A stretch of DNA of 64,000 bases from Scenedesmus sp. ARA3 (lineage: Eukaryota > Chlorophyta > Chlorophyceae > Sphaeropleales > Scenedesmaceae), in NCBI GenBank assembly GCA_004335835.1, contig RWJK01001178.1, positions 94,588 to 158,587 of the forward strand. Direction: 5' to 3'. Below, piece by piece: positions 33,636 through 44,973 of this stretch (positions are counted from its first letter, which is position 1; the number at the start of each line of letters is the position of its first letter). Position numbers and translations under genes: made by a program. The notes beneath the pieces were generated by a model, which saw nothing but the letters and a program-made list of their open reading frames with translations, did no database searches and was not told where the DNA came from.

Positions 33636-36600
33636 ATGCAGCTATCGACACACTGTAGATCGATGCAATTGCAGTGGTGCAGTTCCGGTTTGCCGAGGCT
33701 GCAGCCATGCATCTCGGTGAACTCCGCGAGGACAGCACGACGGACACTGCGTGTGCGTGCCAGCGGAGATGACGAAAACAAAACGGAGAAAGAAACGAAG
33801 GCAAAAGAGGGGCGCTACAGCAGGATGGTAGAGGAGCTGGCGAAGACTGGCATGACTCCTGCCAAGGCCAAGGTAGACAGCTGCTCATCAATTGCAAAGC
33901 TGACGTCTGCAAAGCACAAACCAACAACGTAGATGTCTGCATACAACACGTATCTTATACGTACACGACCAGTGCATGGATAGCAGTCACAGCAGTGACA
34001 GGACTGGCAGCACTGTCGCTGTCATCGCTTCAGCTGTTGCTGCTGCTGCTCCTGATGTATCCTTGCACTCAGCCACATGCTACTGTGCCTGAAGGCACCT
34101 CACAGCAGCTGCCCCCATCTGCAGCAGCAACGTTGGCCGTGCATCCACCAGTCATGTCTGCCCCTCACGGCACCTTGGACATGCCCGTGTCCTGCTGTGT
34201 GCCACTGCAAACAGCACAACTCATTCTGAGCATCCGTCATCATGGCAGCCAGCCACAGCAATCAATAATGCCATCATGATGTCACCGTGACTCTGCAATA
34301 TGTATCTTGCAGGACACGCTGCGCATTTGGGCTGAGCTGGGAGCAAAGGACCCGGAGCAGTTGAAGCAGCTGCTGGTCAAGCGCTCCATGGCGCCGCTCA
34401 CAGCGCTGGCAGCGCAAAGCGTGCTGGACTTTGTGGCATGTGGAGGTGAGCTAAAAACCGCAAGCCGCACCCTTGGACAGCAGATGACAGACGACAGCGT
34501 GTCTGGCAGCAGCAAGACTCCTCAGTGCGTGTGGTGCCTGGGCTACCGTGCAGCGGACAGCAGTCAGCAACCATGCTGTGCTGCGTATCTCAGGCTCACC
34601 TTGCAAGGATAAAACAGCACGAACTGTTTAATGGTCCATCCCATAGCCTGCATGCATCATTTCCTATAAGATAATCAAGCTAAGTGTGAACACTTGCAAT
34701 GCGCACTGTGCAGGCGGCTTCTACATTGGCCGCATCTCCAGCCAGGCTGACTTTCCTGGAGCTATCCTCATCAGCCTGGTGGGATACTTCTTCGCGTGCT
34801 ACTACTTCCTGCAGGTGAGCGCTTGGATGTCAACCTGCCAATTGCACAGACGTTACGCTGCAAGGCATTCTCCATGAGTGTGCTGTACTTAGTACCTGAA
34901 TCTAGGGTTCGCGTTCATGCTGCCAGCTTGCTGGGTAAAAGCAGTATGCTTGCACATAACCATGCCTAAGCCATACACAGTATTATAAATGCATGTGTGG
35001 TTTGCACTCAAGCTCTTACAACTGTAACTGTGTCAGCTGTGCACCTGGCAGCTGTGCACTGCATCACAGCAGCGCCCTGCTGACCACGGCCTGCTTGCAC
35101 CGCCCTGCAACAGGCTGCATTCCAAATCACTGCTCTCACCAGCCTCAGCATGGCAGCACGCCGCTACTCCACAGATGCTGCCGTGCTGCTGGAGGCTGTG
35201 CGGCAGCTGGCTGGACCGGCCAGTGGGCTGTCTGTGGTCGACTCGGCCACGCTGGTGGTTAACACACTCAAAGTTATCCAAACGCTGGAGAAGATTGGGG
35301 AGCAGCTGCAGGTGCGGCTGCAGGACTGATGGGCTGTGGGTGCGCCTACATATTGTGTGGTCAGTGAATCCCAACCGCCAGCAGCGCGCTTGAGCCTGAC
35401 GGATTGTGGGGGCTTGGTGATGTCTGTGTGCCTATTGCCGCTTCCCTGACCGGCGCCGCTACTGAGCTGTGTGTGAGTGACTCGACAACGCTGGGGTCAG
35501 CACACTCAAAGTTATTCAAACGCTGGAGAAGATTGAAGAGCAGCTGCAGGTGCGGCTGCAAGAGCTGTGCATTGTGTTTAGGAATGCTGCCCCAGGAAGT
35601 TGCTTTGCGTGGCTTGACACAGTGTTGTTGAGGACCATCTTTACAGACGCCTTGCACTGGTGCTCACAGGACACCCCATCATCTTACCATCAGACTGTTT
35701 GGCAGCAGATCATGCAGCAGGAAACCATGATCTGCAGCAATTCATGTACTCGCTGCTGCCGGTGTCCACAAACTGCTTGTAGGACATCACGGCCGGCGCC
35801 AGCAGCCTGGCCAACCTGTCTGCCTACCTCACGCTGCAGCGGGCAGAGGAGATGTATGGCTTCCAGCCTGACAAGTACGGCCTGAGCGAGGCGCAGGCGG
35901 CTGACATCGCGGGCGTGTTCAGCCGCTACGATACGAATGAAGATGGCAGGCTGGAGCAGAGCGAGCTGCGGCAGCTGTGGTGAGCAGTAGAAACAGTGCA
36001 TGACGTTATGCGCAATGCGTGCTGCACCAGGGCGTGCTACACTGAATAGTACGGGCGGCTGGAGCAGAGCGAGCTGCGGGGGCTGTGGCGAGCGAGGAAT
36101 GCGGCTGAGCCAGCCAGGGGCTGGCTTGTGGCGTAATGTCAGCAAAAGTGCTCGGTAGTGCTGGCGGCGTATCCATTTGCATGCTGGTTGTGCGCAGTGA
36201 AGCATGTGATGTCTCACAAGCGATGGGATGGCGACGCTCTTAACGTTGAAGACTTACTGTGCAATGATGATGCATGCGTGCATGCAACTGCGCTAGCTGT
36301 ACTACTTGCTATTCTGTTCAGGACTTGTGCTGTCCACAGCTTCCAGAGTGCTTGCGCGCTGTATTAGCAAGGGCTCACATCAGGGGTGCTGCTGTTCTTT
36401 GCCTGTGTGTGCCTGCGTTGCTTCCCTGCTGCAGCTCGCAGCTGGGCAGTGACATCAGTGAAGCAGAGGCCAAGGAGGCGGTGCGCATCCTAGACAGCGG
36501 CAGCACGGGCTACATACAGGTGCGTGTGGTCCTCTTTGACAGATGTAGTCCAGTCAGTCAGAATCAGCAAGCCCTGGTGCATGTTGTGTTGTGAGCAGTG

Positions 36601-37063
36601 GATGGTTGCTGCTTATCTCGATAGGTGTCACGACAGACAGTGTCCGCCACGGTAAGCAATCTCATCGAATGTGGCCTCAACTGCCCGACCAGGGCATGGC
36701 ACTGCTGACAAGGTGCGCAGCGGGACAGAAGGTGCTGGCTCAGCATTTTTGTGCACGACATCATTGATTGACACGCCAATGTTGCTGTATCAATACCCCT
36801 GACACCAAGCCACGTTTTCAAGGCAAGCAAGCATGCATGCGTCCCAGTCCCAGCATAACATTCAGCTTTTCTCCTGCAAGATGCCTTCCTGTCTCCTGCC
36901 ATGCCACCAACAGACACCATTGACGCAGCAGATGGCTTTGCTCACTTCTCTGCCTGCATGCGCGTTGCTGCTGTGCCTGCAGTTTGGCGACTTTGTGGAC
37001 TGGTACATGGGCAGGCGGCCCAGCAGAGAAGTGAAGGAGGCAGCGGCCAAGTCTTCACAATAG
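33636..37063 (+). CDS. Predicted plastid EF-hand calcium-binding membrane protein
   Basis: Seven exons, 33636-33872, 34313-34445, 34714-34814, 35114-35311, 35783-35979, 36435-36519 and 36983-37063, give 343 residues in phase. The N-terminus is Ser/Arg-rich without acids up to about residue 45 (ARTARRTLRVRASGDD), like a plastid transit peptide. Next come a helical segment (LRIWAELGAKDPEQLKQLL) and one hydrophobic span (GAILISLVGYFFACYYFLQ, about 136-156). Then follow a helical region with VVDSATLVVNTLKVIQTLEKI and two EF-hands. The first loop, DTNEDGRLEQSE, is canonical; the second, DSGSTGYIQFGD, ends in Asp where Glu is usual. It may be a Ca2+-responsive thylakoid or envelope protein. I do not recognise a named family. 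Two exon ends are echoed in the introns. Confidence 0.8.
35459..35571 (+). repeat. Echo of the end and donor of EF-hand gene exon 35114-35311
   Basis: The last ~80 nt of the exon (encoding LKVIQTLEKI-EQLQ) and following intron sequence recur about 240 bp downstream with small changes, including a donor-like CAGGTGCGGCTG. Confidence 0.9.
36052..36092 (+). repeat. Echo of the EF-hand loop end and donor
   Basis: The exon end at 35945-35985 (GRLEQSELRQL plus donor) recurs as GRLEQSELRGL; the donor-like GGTGAGC has become GGCGAGC, so the copy has probably lost its 5' splice site. Confidence 0.9.
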
Positions 37064-37561
37064 GGCGGCAGGTTGCAGGAGCTGATGCCAACAAGATGGC
37101 CTCTGTACATTAGACTCAGCGGGCCATGGATGTGTTTGCAAAATTACTTATTCGTCAAAGTGCGAGGTTCAAACGCGCCTGTCACAGGATGAGTCCTACC
37201 ACTGCCAGTGGAGAGTCGTGGCTGGCCAACCAACAGGCCCGGCCATCCGTGCATCAAGGCTGTTGCACTGTAACGTTCTGCTGATCACTTGGCGATGATG
37301 CCGGTTGCCTGCATGCGAGTGGTGCACAGGTGGACAGCACCTGCACCTCCGGACCATGAGCCCTAGTAGGGCAGGCCTGTAACACCCTGGTCCAAAACCC
37401 TGCCGTGGCCAGCGCTACTAGTGCTACTAGTGCTACGAGTTCTGAGAAGCCTCATTGTATCCAGACTCACCCATCACCGTGGAAACAGTTCAAACATTTT
37501 GGAGCGATACTTTGCAAAGACGGCGCAACTGTCTGCCGCAGATTGATCGGCAAACACATCG
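37064..37561. other. Intergenic region between EF-hand and LRR genes
   Basis: About 500 bp. It contains TGTAA at 37268 and 37378 and a short CTACTAGTG repeat near 37415-37437. No gene is seen. Confidence 0.45.
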
Positions 37562-40018
37562 ATGCCGCCCGCACTCTGCTTCCTTACTGAGATCCCAGAC
37601 GCAGCATGGGAGAGCCTGCTGCCACAGCTGATCAAGAACAAAGTAGCTGGAGCCGTAGCTCTCTGCTGCAAGCTGCTACGCAACCAGGTGCAGAGGGGCA
37701 CAAAAGAGCTGTGCCTGTCCTTCGGAACCAACACAGCAGCAGCAGGATTGGACACGTTGCCAGAGCATTTCCCAGGCTGCAAGAAGCTGCGGATAACTGT
37801 CAAGCAGCTGGAGCAGATTGCAGTGCTGTCAGCTCTTCCAGTGCTAGCCAGGTGGGTGGCAGGACTGCTGGAGCAGTGTTGGGCTGGTCAAACGCAGTAT
37901 GGGCTCCTTGCTTGTACTATGCTTACCAGCACTGCGCTCAGGACGGCTGATGCATGCAGTGCTTCTAGATGTGCAACGCGTAACTGTTGGCACTGTTCAA
38001 AATGCTGCTTGTAGTGCTGTGTAGTGGATGGAAGGCCAACATGATGCCTGCGCGCTTGTTTTGAGCCTGCTTCGTTGTGTGTGCTGCATGCAGGCTCCCC
38101 ACTTTGTCTGAAGTGGTTCTGTGCCTGCCTCGCCATGACCCAGGCCAGCAAGAAGGTCGTGCTGCAGCCAACAGCTCACACAACGTCTTGTTGCTGCTGG
38201 GCATCGCCCGCGTGCAGCTTACTGCCCTGCGCAGTATCGTTATTCACGCGGACAGCTGGGTTGGCAGTGGAAGCGCCTGGGAAAGTCTTGGCAGGATGAC
38301 ACAGCTGACAAAGCTGTACGTTCAGTTCAGCCACAGGTTGCAGGAAGCACTCACGCTGCAGCACTTGTCAGCACTGCAGCCGCTGGGCAACAGCTTGCAG
38401 TCATTGGCGATTGTGACAGCCAACGGAACGCAACCAGAGCAGCAGCAGCAGCAGCAGCAGTACAGTTTCCTGCAGGCTCTCACCTGCCTCACACAGCTCG
38501 CCATTCCAGTGGCTAATGCTGCGGCGCTTGAGGATGACATCAGTCGAGGTATCTCTCGCTTGACCAAGCTGTCCGTCCTGTCCCTTAATGCAACGGGCAC
38601 ACGGTGCTGGCAGCCAGCCCGTGCAGCAAGCAACATGCCGCTGGGCCCTGGCATCTGCAATGCTCTTGCGCAACTGACGGGGTTGCAGCTGCTGCAGGTC
38701 AGCTATGTTGGAGCAGCACATGTCAAGCACAGCATTGCATGTCTTGTTGATCTGCTGCCCGGATATCAACCAATGTTGTAGGAATCAAACTCAAGAGTGT
38801 GCACACGACAGCACACTCAGGATGCTGTGACACTGCAGGCGACAGCGCCTGGTGAAATTGTGCTGCTGGTTGCCAGATGGCGTTTTGCGGGCCTCCATTA
38901 ACAATTGTTGTGGACATTATATGAATGTGCATGAGCGATGGCATTTGGTGGTGAGGTGCCTGTGTCGCACAGGGTGCATGGCATGATGGCATGACAACAG
39001 TTGGTCTGACAAATGTCCCATGGCTTGATAGGTCAGTAAAGCTTTGGTCACGTGTCAAAGCTAGGTATGGCCAGCGTGGCAGAATTGCCCATAGGGAAGC
39101 ACTTTCCACCATCAACCTTGCTATACTCTTTGAAACCTCGAAGCTCATGACGCTCGTCTGCCCGTATCATTTCCTGCGATCTACCAGGTGCTGCGCTGCA
39201 GCATCACACTGCCGCGGAGCACTGTCCTGACAGCGCTCAAACAGCTCAAAGGCGTGCACCTCAATGGATGGAGTCCTTCGATGCTGCCGCTGCTGGCGCA
39301 GTGCACGCAGCTGACTCGGCTCTGTGGCGAGTGGGTGGCAGCAGCAGCAGAAACAGGCAGACCTGCAGATGTGGCGATCACCGAGTGCCCCTCGGTCATT
39401 GCCCTGCATGGTTCAGGCCCAATCCCGTTTGCCGCGTTCAAGCGCGTGCAGCGCATGACGCAGTGGGAGCCCTGGCAGCCAGCTGTGTTCAGCAGCATTG
39501 CTCAGCACTGCCGACAGCTGCGTAATTTGGACTTCCACATGGGCCATGCTGTGTGGGGCACACGCTTCCCTGCTAGCATGCCGGCAGACGCACCCGCTGA
39601 GCGACGCATGGCAGCCATTCGCAGCCTGGCTGGGCTGCAGCAGCTGCAGTTGCTGGACTTTGCAGTGAACGACTCTGCTGAGGTTGCTGCGCTCGCAGCC
39701 ATCACGCAGCTGCAGCAGTTGCGGCTGAGGGTGCCCGCCAGCAGCAGCTGCAGCATTGCAGGCATCATGCACGTGGTGGCGCTGCGCCAGCTCAAATTCC
39801 TGACTTTGGAGTTGTATGGGCTGCCATTTGTTGCTTCAACAGAAGCTGAGAGCCTGCTAGTGGCGTTGCAGGGTGTGCCATGCGTTGAGATTTTGTGCAT
39901 AGCAGGCACGACCCTTAGGGCAGGGTTCAGGGCAGCGGTTGCTGCACTGCGTGCGGCCAGCTTGCTGGCACCGGCTGATGTGAAAATCAGGGAGCACAAG
40001 TACCGTGACAGCGTGTAG
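37562..40018 (+). CDS. Leucine-rich-repeat-like protein, possibly F-box related
   Basis: Three exons, 37562-37851, 38094-38697 and 39188-40018, join in phase for 574 residues. The N-terminus (FLTEIPDAAWESLLPQLI) and a Cys/Leu helix (AGAVALCCKLLRNQV) look like a degenerate F-box start, where 'L-P...W..IL..L' leads into 'LR.VCK'. The rest has irregular Leu repeats of LRR type: QLTKLYVQFSHRL, LGNSLQSLAIVTA, LTQLAIPVANAAALE, LTKLSVLSLNATG, QLTGLQLLQVL, LQLLDFAV and LQQLRLRVPA. A Gln8 run sits at about 215. F-box/LRR proteins select substrates for SCF ubiquitin ligases, but the F-box match is weak and no LRR capping is defined. A large algal LRR family of unknown role is equally likely. Confidence 0.7.
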
Positions 40019-40264
40019 CGCAGGTGTGACTTTCAAGTAACACCTCCCAGGCGTTGTTAACATGGAGTTTTCAGCACTGTGGGCACGTGACACCTGGTGT
40101 GGTTGACGGCATCAGCTGGTCAGTATGCCAGCCGATTGATGTGTGTGTCACCAGGTCAATCAGGCAACATGTACATGTAGCAAGCATTATGATCAGTGCA
40201 GCTTTCAGGCACGCTTTTTTTTGTTACCAGGGGGGACAGAATCCTACTGGCTCGCTACCACAGC

Positions 40265-40286
40265 ACAATTGGGCAAGCCCAATTGT
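40265..40286. repeat. 10-bp perfect inverted repeat with 2-nt loop
   Basis: ACAATTGGGC, AA, GCCCAATTGT. It would form a tight hairpin. Confidence 0.9.
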
Positions 40287-40544
40287 CGGGAGAGGGAGGC
40301 AGTGCCTCACCAGCAGAACACGTCACAACACCCTATACAGGAGGTGCCCAGCGCCCGGACCAAAAAATAAGCGAGGGAGTTGAACCCTCACACCCCCTTC
40401 AGGCACGCTTGCGTCATTAAGTGGATTGGGTGGCCACATTCCAGTATATGGTTGTTTTAAAGACCCTGTGCCTTGTTTTGACACACAAGTGGCACGCATG
40501 TTTGGTTTGGTGTTGGCTCCCCAGTCGCCTCAGGCTGTCGTCAT

Positions 40545-40591
40545 GTCTAGACGTCTAGACCTGTCGACAGGTCTGGTCCCCTCAGGACCAG
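40545..40591. repeat. Cluster of three overlapping or adjacent palindromes
   Basis: GTCTAGACGTCTAGAC (40545-40560) is a perfect 16-bp palindrome. AGACCTGTCGACAGGTCT (40557-40574) is a perfect 18-bp palindrome overlapping it. CTGGTCC-CCTCA-GGACCAG (40573-40591) is a 7-bp stem with a 5-nt loop. Confidence 0.95.
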
Positions 40592-41031
40592 CGCGACGTT
40601 GGCTGTGAGTCAAAACAAGCCATGGCTGTGGTGTTTGTTTTAAAGCTGAATTTGCTGGCCTGGTTCTGCACTTGGTTCTACCAGATGAACAGCAGATAAT
40701 GGCGCAGGGGCGCTGGATTGTGCGAAATGTATCTGGGTGAGTGGGGTTCTGGTGGGGAGATGCCACCTCAGCAGGTTTGAGCACGGCACTGCCAACAGCA
40801 GCATTAGGCAGTAAAGCTGCTTGAAAGTTTACTTTACCGTCAACGTGCTTGTTCGCAAAAGTCGCTTACGTGCCTGTCCACTACGTCCACGCGTCCTTCC
40901 GAGAGGTTGCAGTTGCGTATAAAAGCGCTGAAGACTGGCTGGAAACCTGCATAACATCTGTCCGTGATTGTTTTTTGTGATATCGGAGCGCCCGGAATGC
41001 GCCCCCGTAGCTGGGGGCACAGCAAAGCAAC

Positions 41032-44000
41032 ATGCAAATGGCCAGCAGTGCTCGACGAAGCGTGGAGTCGGAGCAGCTGCTTCAGGGATGGATAAAGCTC
41101 GAGGCAGATGACTTCTCTGCAACTGTGTCAGCCAAGTGCTTTCAGGGCGAGAACGCATCTTCTGTACTTGCCAACCTTGTTGAGTTGGAAGCCAAGTGCT
41201 CGGGGTCAGACCCTCCTGTAGTCCGGCTAGACTGCTCACCTGAAGTAGCAAAGGAAGTAGTGGCCGTGCTGAGGCAAGGCAGCAGGTGTGGGCCAAGAGA
41301 CAGCAGCAGCTATGCTATTGCCAGCTAGCCCTAGCTGCAGCGGACAATTGCAGCTGACAGTACAGATGCCGACATATACAATGCAGCCAGAGGAAATGGA
41401 GCACTTTTATCAACTGCCTACACTGAAGCACCCAAACAATCTAGTAATCTAGGACATGCTTGCTGATCTTCCTCAGGCTGTCCTTGCATGGTGTCCCAGC
41501 TGAGCCCAGCATTTAGGGAGTAAGCTTCAGGATGCTTGTTACTGCCCCTCCTCTAAACTAGAGAGGGGGGAGGTGGGTTGGTCAATTGGCAAAGATGGAG
41601 ATCGTGACTAGCGGCCAATTGAAACGCCGCAAATTGTGGCGGCACAGGCAGGCCAACTTCAGGCTGAGGTGCAGGCGCTGCAGCAGGCGCTGTTCGTGTC
41701 AAGCACAAATTTTGCAAAGTGCGAAACAATTGTGAATTGCAACTGCAAGCCATTGATTGCAGGCATTGCTCACCAGTGACGTTTGCCACGTCCTGCTTCC
41801 GATCTTAGTAGTAAGTAACCGCTTACATGACGCCCTGCTGCCGCAGATATGTGCCTCCCGCCGAGCCGCGCCTGCTGCGCGCGCTGCAGCAGCAGGTAGA
41901 TTACCTCGGCATCTCAGCACCCAGCATCCCCACAGCCTCCAGCCTAGACAGCCGCGAGGTTTTACTCATACCCTCCTACTGGTACCTAGGGCTTAACGAT
42001 GAGCTGGACCCCAACGTTGACGTGCTGGAGGCAGGCTGCCTCATGTACAGCAGCAGCAGCAGGGGCTGGGCCAACTTGACCGGCAAGGCAGACCCGCGGC
42101 CGAATGATGTGCGCGGGCAGACGCTGCACCCGCACTCGGGAGGCGGCTGCTGGCTGGCGAGCGTGCTGCGTGCAGAGAGCACTGGGGCAGGTGAGCACAG
42201 AGGCTTGGCCAAGGTTTAAGCAGTGCTGGCTTGCAGGAATGCAGAGCAGTGCCCTGCAGCAGGCAGCAGCCAGTAGCAGCAGAGGCAGCAGCAGAAGTTC
42301 TGGAGTGTGTGGCGGTGGTTTGGTGCAAGCCAGCAGAGAGCTGATATCACAGGGGTTGCAGCCGTTATCGTGGTGTGAGATGGGCGTTGCATCAGCGAGC
42401 TGACCTGCAGCGCATCAGCAATACACTGGCATGCACAGGACACTGCATGAGCAGCTGCAGCGCCGCTCTCTCTTCCATAGCAACAGGGCACCCAGCTGTT
42501 GCCTGTCTGTGCTGCTATTGTTGCTGCTGCTGCTTGCAGGAGAGGACCTGGTGGTCATGGTGCCCAACAAGATCCAGTCCTCGCAGCGCTACGGCGACAC
42601 GGCAGCAGTGCTGCGCGCCAGCCTCAGCAGCGGCCGCATTGCGATGCCGCCGGTGCACAAGCGCATGGGATTCTCAGACAGCGCCATGGCAGCAGCACAG
42701 GTGTGGCGCCGAGAGCTCGGCGCTGGTTTCGCAGCAGTGGGAGGCTGGCCTGCTCTGGATGCGTGCCTGCAACAGCGCGCAGGCGTCCAAGCCATGCGAC
42801 TTGCATGGAGGAAAGACACGGCTTGTTATAGCTACCAGCGCACTGTTGCCTGGCCAAGGTGCTGTTGAATATGCTCAACCAGCTGCTGCTGCTGCTGCTG
42901 CTGCTGCCGCTGCTGCTGCTGCTGCTGCAGGGCAAGCTGTACCTGCTGGGTGGCAGCTGCCACCTGGAGCTGGCGCCCTCCACACCACTGGAGGTGTATG
43001 ACCCACACCTGGACTGCTGGTGAGGGCTGTATGCGACAACAGCCAGCAGCAGCAGCAGCAGCAGCAGCTTCAGCAGAGCCGTGATGTGTCTGAGCTAGTT
43101 GTGGCCGGGCCGGAAGCAAGCAGCAGCAGGTGGCTGGACCTCAATCAAGGCTGGCGGAGCAGCGAACGCTGACTGGCTGTTGTTATTGCGTGAGACTGGG
43201 GATGTATGAGCAGTCACCAATGACAGCTGAGAGAAGCAGCAGGAGCAGCTCGTTGGGTGCTGTATTCATCAGTTTGGCAAGCAGGCACACATGCAAAAAG
43301 GCCGTGCAGCGTTACGCTAGCCTTGCAGCTCACTCTTCCTGCTGCTGCCTGTGCTGCTGCGCTGCTGATGGTGTGTGTGCCCATGCGCAGGTTCTCTGCG
43401 GCGTCGCCCATTCCTGGCCCCGTGTCGTTGTCGGAGCATGCGCTGGTGGCCAACCAGCAGGAGGGGCTGCTGCTGGCGCTGGGCGGCTGCCTTACCAGCG
43501 GTGACAGGCGCCACAGGCACAGCCGCATGTTTGACCAGGTGGGCCTGTGCTGCGGCACGGTTAGGCTGCAGCGCGCGAGCAGCAGCGGCGGCAGCAGCAG
43601 CAAGAGCGGCGGCAGCGGTTGAACTTTCCTGCGACAGACATCGGCAAAAAGATTAGTCGTGTCTGCATGGCGGTGGCCTGCTGGGGCTCAAGCTGCTGCT
43701 GCTTTGTGCTAGCGAATCAGCAGTACCTTGTCTCACCTGCTCGCCGTCCTGCTGCCATGCTCCTGTGCATTTGCAGGTGGCCATGTATGATGTGAATGGC
43801 GGCAAGTGGTCCTTCAACCCCAGCGGCTGCAAGTGGCCTGGCGCTGCCACGTCATACTCCGTGTCTGCTGTTGCTGCTGATGCCTACACCATCATGGTTC
43901 TTTCCATGGACCACAGGTGGGACTGATCTCTGCACAGCAGGCCTCCTGTGCTGTACTGTGCAGAACAATGCTTTGAGACCGCGCACTTTCAGCATGCAGC

Positions 44001-44724
44001 CAGCAGGTGCACCCTGTTAGACTTGCTCTGAGCAGCACTATGACAGCTGGCATGCAGCAGCATTCGAGTGCGTCATCCGCGCACCAGCTGCCTCGTACAC
44101 ACAATGCCACTGCCTGACTGTTGCTTGCTCTGGGTTGCAATCATGCATGCCTGCAGCCTGAGTGGCCAGGCGGTGCGCACCGACCTGCTGGACCTGCGCA
44201 CCTGGCGCTGGCGCAGCGGCGCGCTGCTGCAGCGGCAGCAGCTGGGCGGCGGCGATGATGACGGCTGCCTGCTCAACATGGGCGTGGTGGCACATGAGGG
44301 GCAGGTGCTGGCGGTGGGGGGCCGGCACTACTGGAAGGTGCGGCAGCGTTGCTTGCACTGTTGTTTGCATATCTGGGCTGGGTTTTGGGGTTGAGGATCG
44401 GGCTGTTGTTGCATGTGCTGTTTGAGGCAAACAACAGGGCCAAAGCAATGGCCTCCTTCTCGCCGCTGCGGCAGCACACGCGGCGTCAGGCACGTCACAC
44501 ACCACGCAGCAATAAGCATAAGGGCAAGCAACAAGAGCACATGAGCCTGCTGACGCTGCTGTGTTGTGATGCACTGGTGCTGCTTGCAGGATGGCGAGTG
44601 GGCGACACCGCGGGTGCACGCGTATGACATCAAGGCTGATGCATGGAGCGAGCTGCCGCCGCTGCCGTTCCCCATCTGCCACGCAAGCCCCGTTGTGGTG
44701 CGCGTGCCGAGTGTACTGTACTAG
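41032..44724 (+). CDS. BTB/T1(KCTD)-like plus Kelch-like repeat protein, paralogue 1
   Basis: Eight exons, 41032-41285, 41847-42190, 42540-42700, 42931-43019, 43391-43538, 43777-43916, 44157-44337 and 44590-44724, give 483 residues in phase. The N-terminal ~100 residues (WIKLEADDFSATVSAK, VVRLDCSPEVAKEVVAVLR, then YVPPAEPRLLRALQQQVDYLGI) have the order of a BTB/T1 fold as in KCTD proteins. There 'I.LNVGG..F', 'F.DR....F..IL..LR' and 'L..EA.F.GL' appear. Kelch-like units follow: GKLYLLGG..LEVYDPHLDCW, QEGLLLALGGC..VAMYDVNGGKWSFNPSG, TDLLDLRTWRWRSG and GQVLAVGGR..VHAYDIKADAWSELPPLPF. BTB-Kelch proteins often serve as CUL3 adaptors; that role is inferred. It is one of three tandem paralogues. 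Confidence 0.75.
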
Positions 44725-44968
44725 GTGGCTGCTGATGCAGCTTGTATATCAGGCGCTGCAGCGTATGGTGGACTGCAGGGTGTGAGTGCTTGTCAGTGCA
44801 GACAGACATCAGGTAGACAGTGTGTTGCTTGCTGGTTCCATCGCTGTGTAGCTGCGTGGCGAGCAAGCTGTCCCGCTCACAGGTTCAGCGCTGCAGATTC
44901 AAGCGATGCTGCTGCCTGCTGGGCGATTGTCTGAGTTTTGTTGAGGAGTGAGGGGCCAAGCGTGTTTC

Positions 44969-44973
44969 TGTAA
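44969..44973 (+). terminator. Candidate poly(A) signal TGTAA for paralogue 1
   Basis: TGTAA lies about 245 nt after the stop at 44724. Position is plausible; usage is unproven. Confidence 0.35.

Larger units (their letters stand above)
40019..41031. other. Intergenic region with palindromes before the BTB-Kelch cluster
   Basis: About 1 kb without a gene. It holds an inverted repeat at 40265-40286 and three abutting palindromes at 40545-40591. A transposon remnant is possible but no transposase sequence or target-site duplication is seen. Confidence 0.45.

Noticed and set aside
40230..40800. Transposon or MITE relic
   Set aside because: Palindromes are present, but no terminal inverted repeats bounding a unit, target-site duplication or transposase fragment could be identified.
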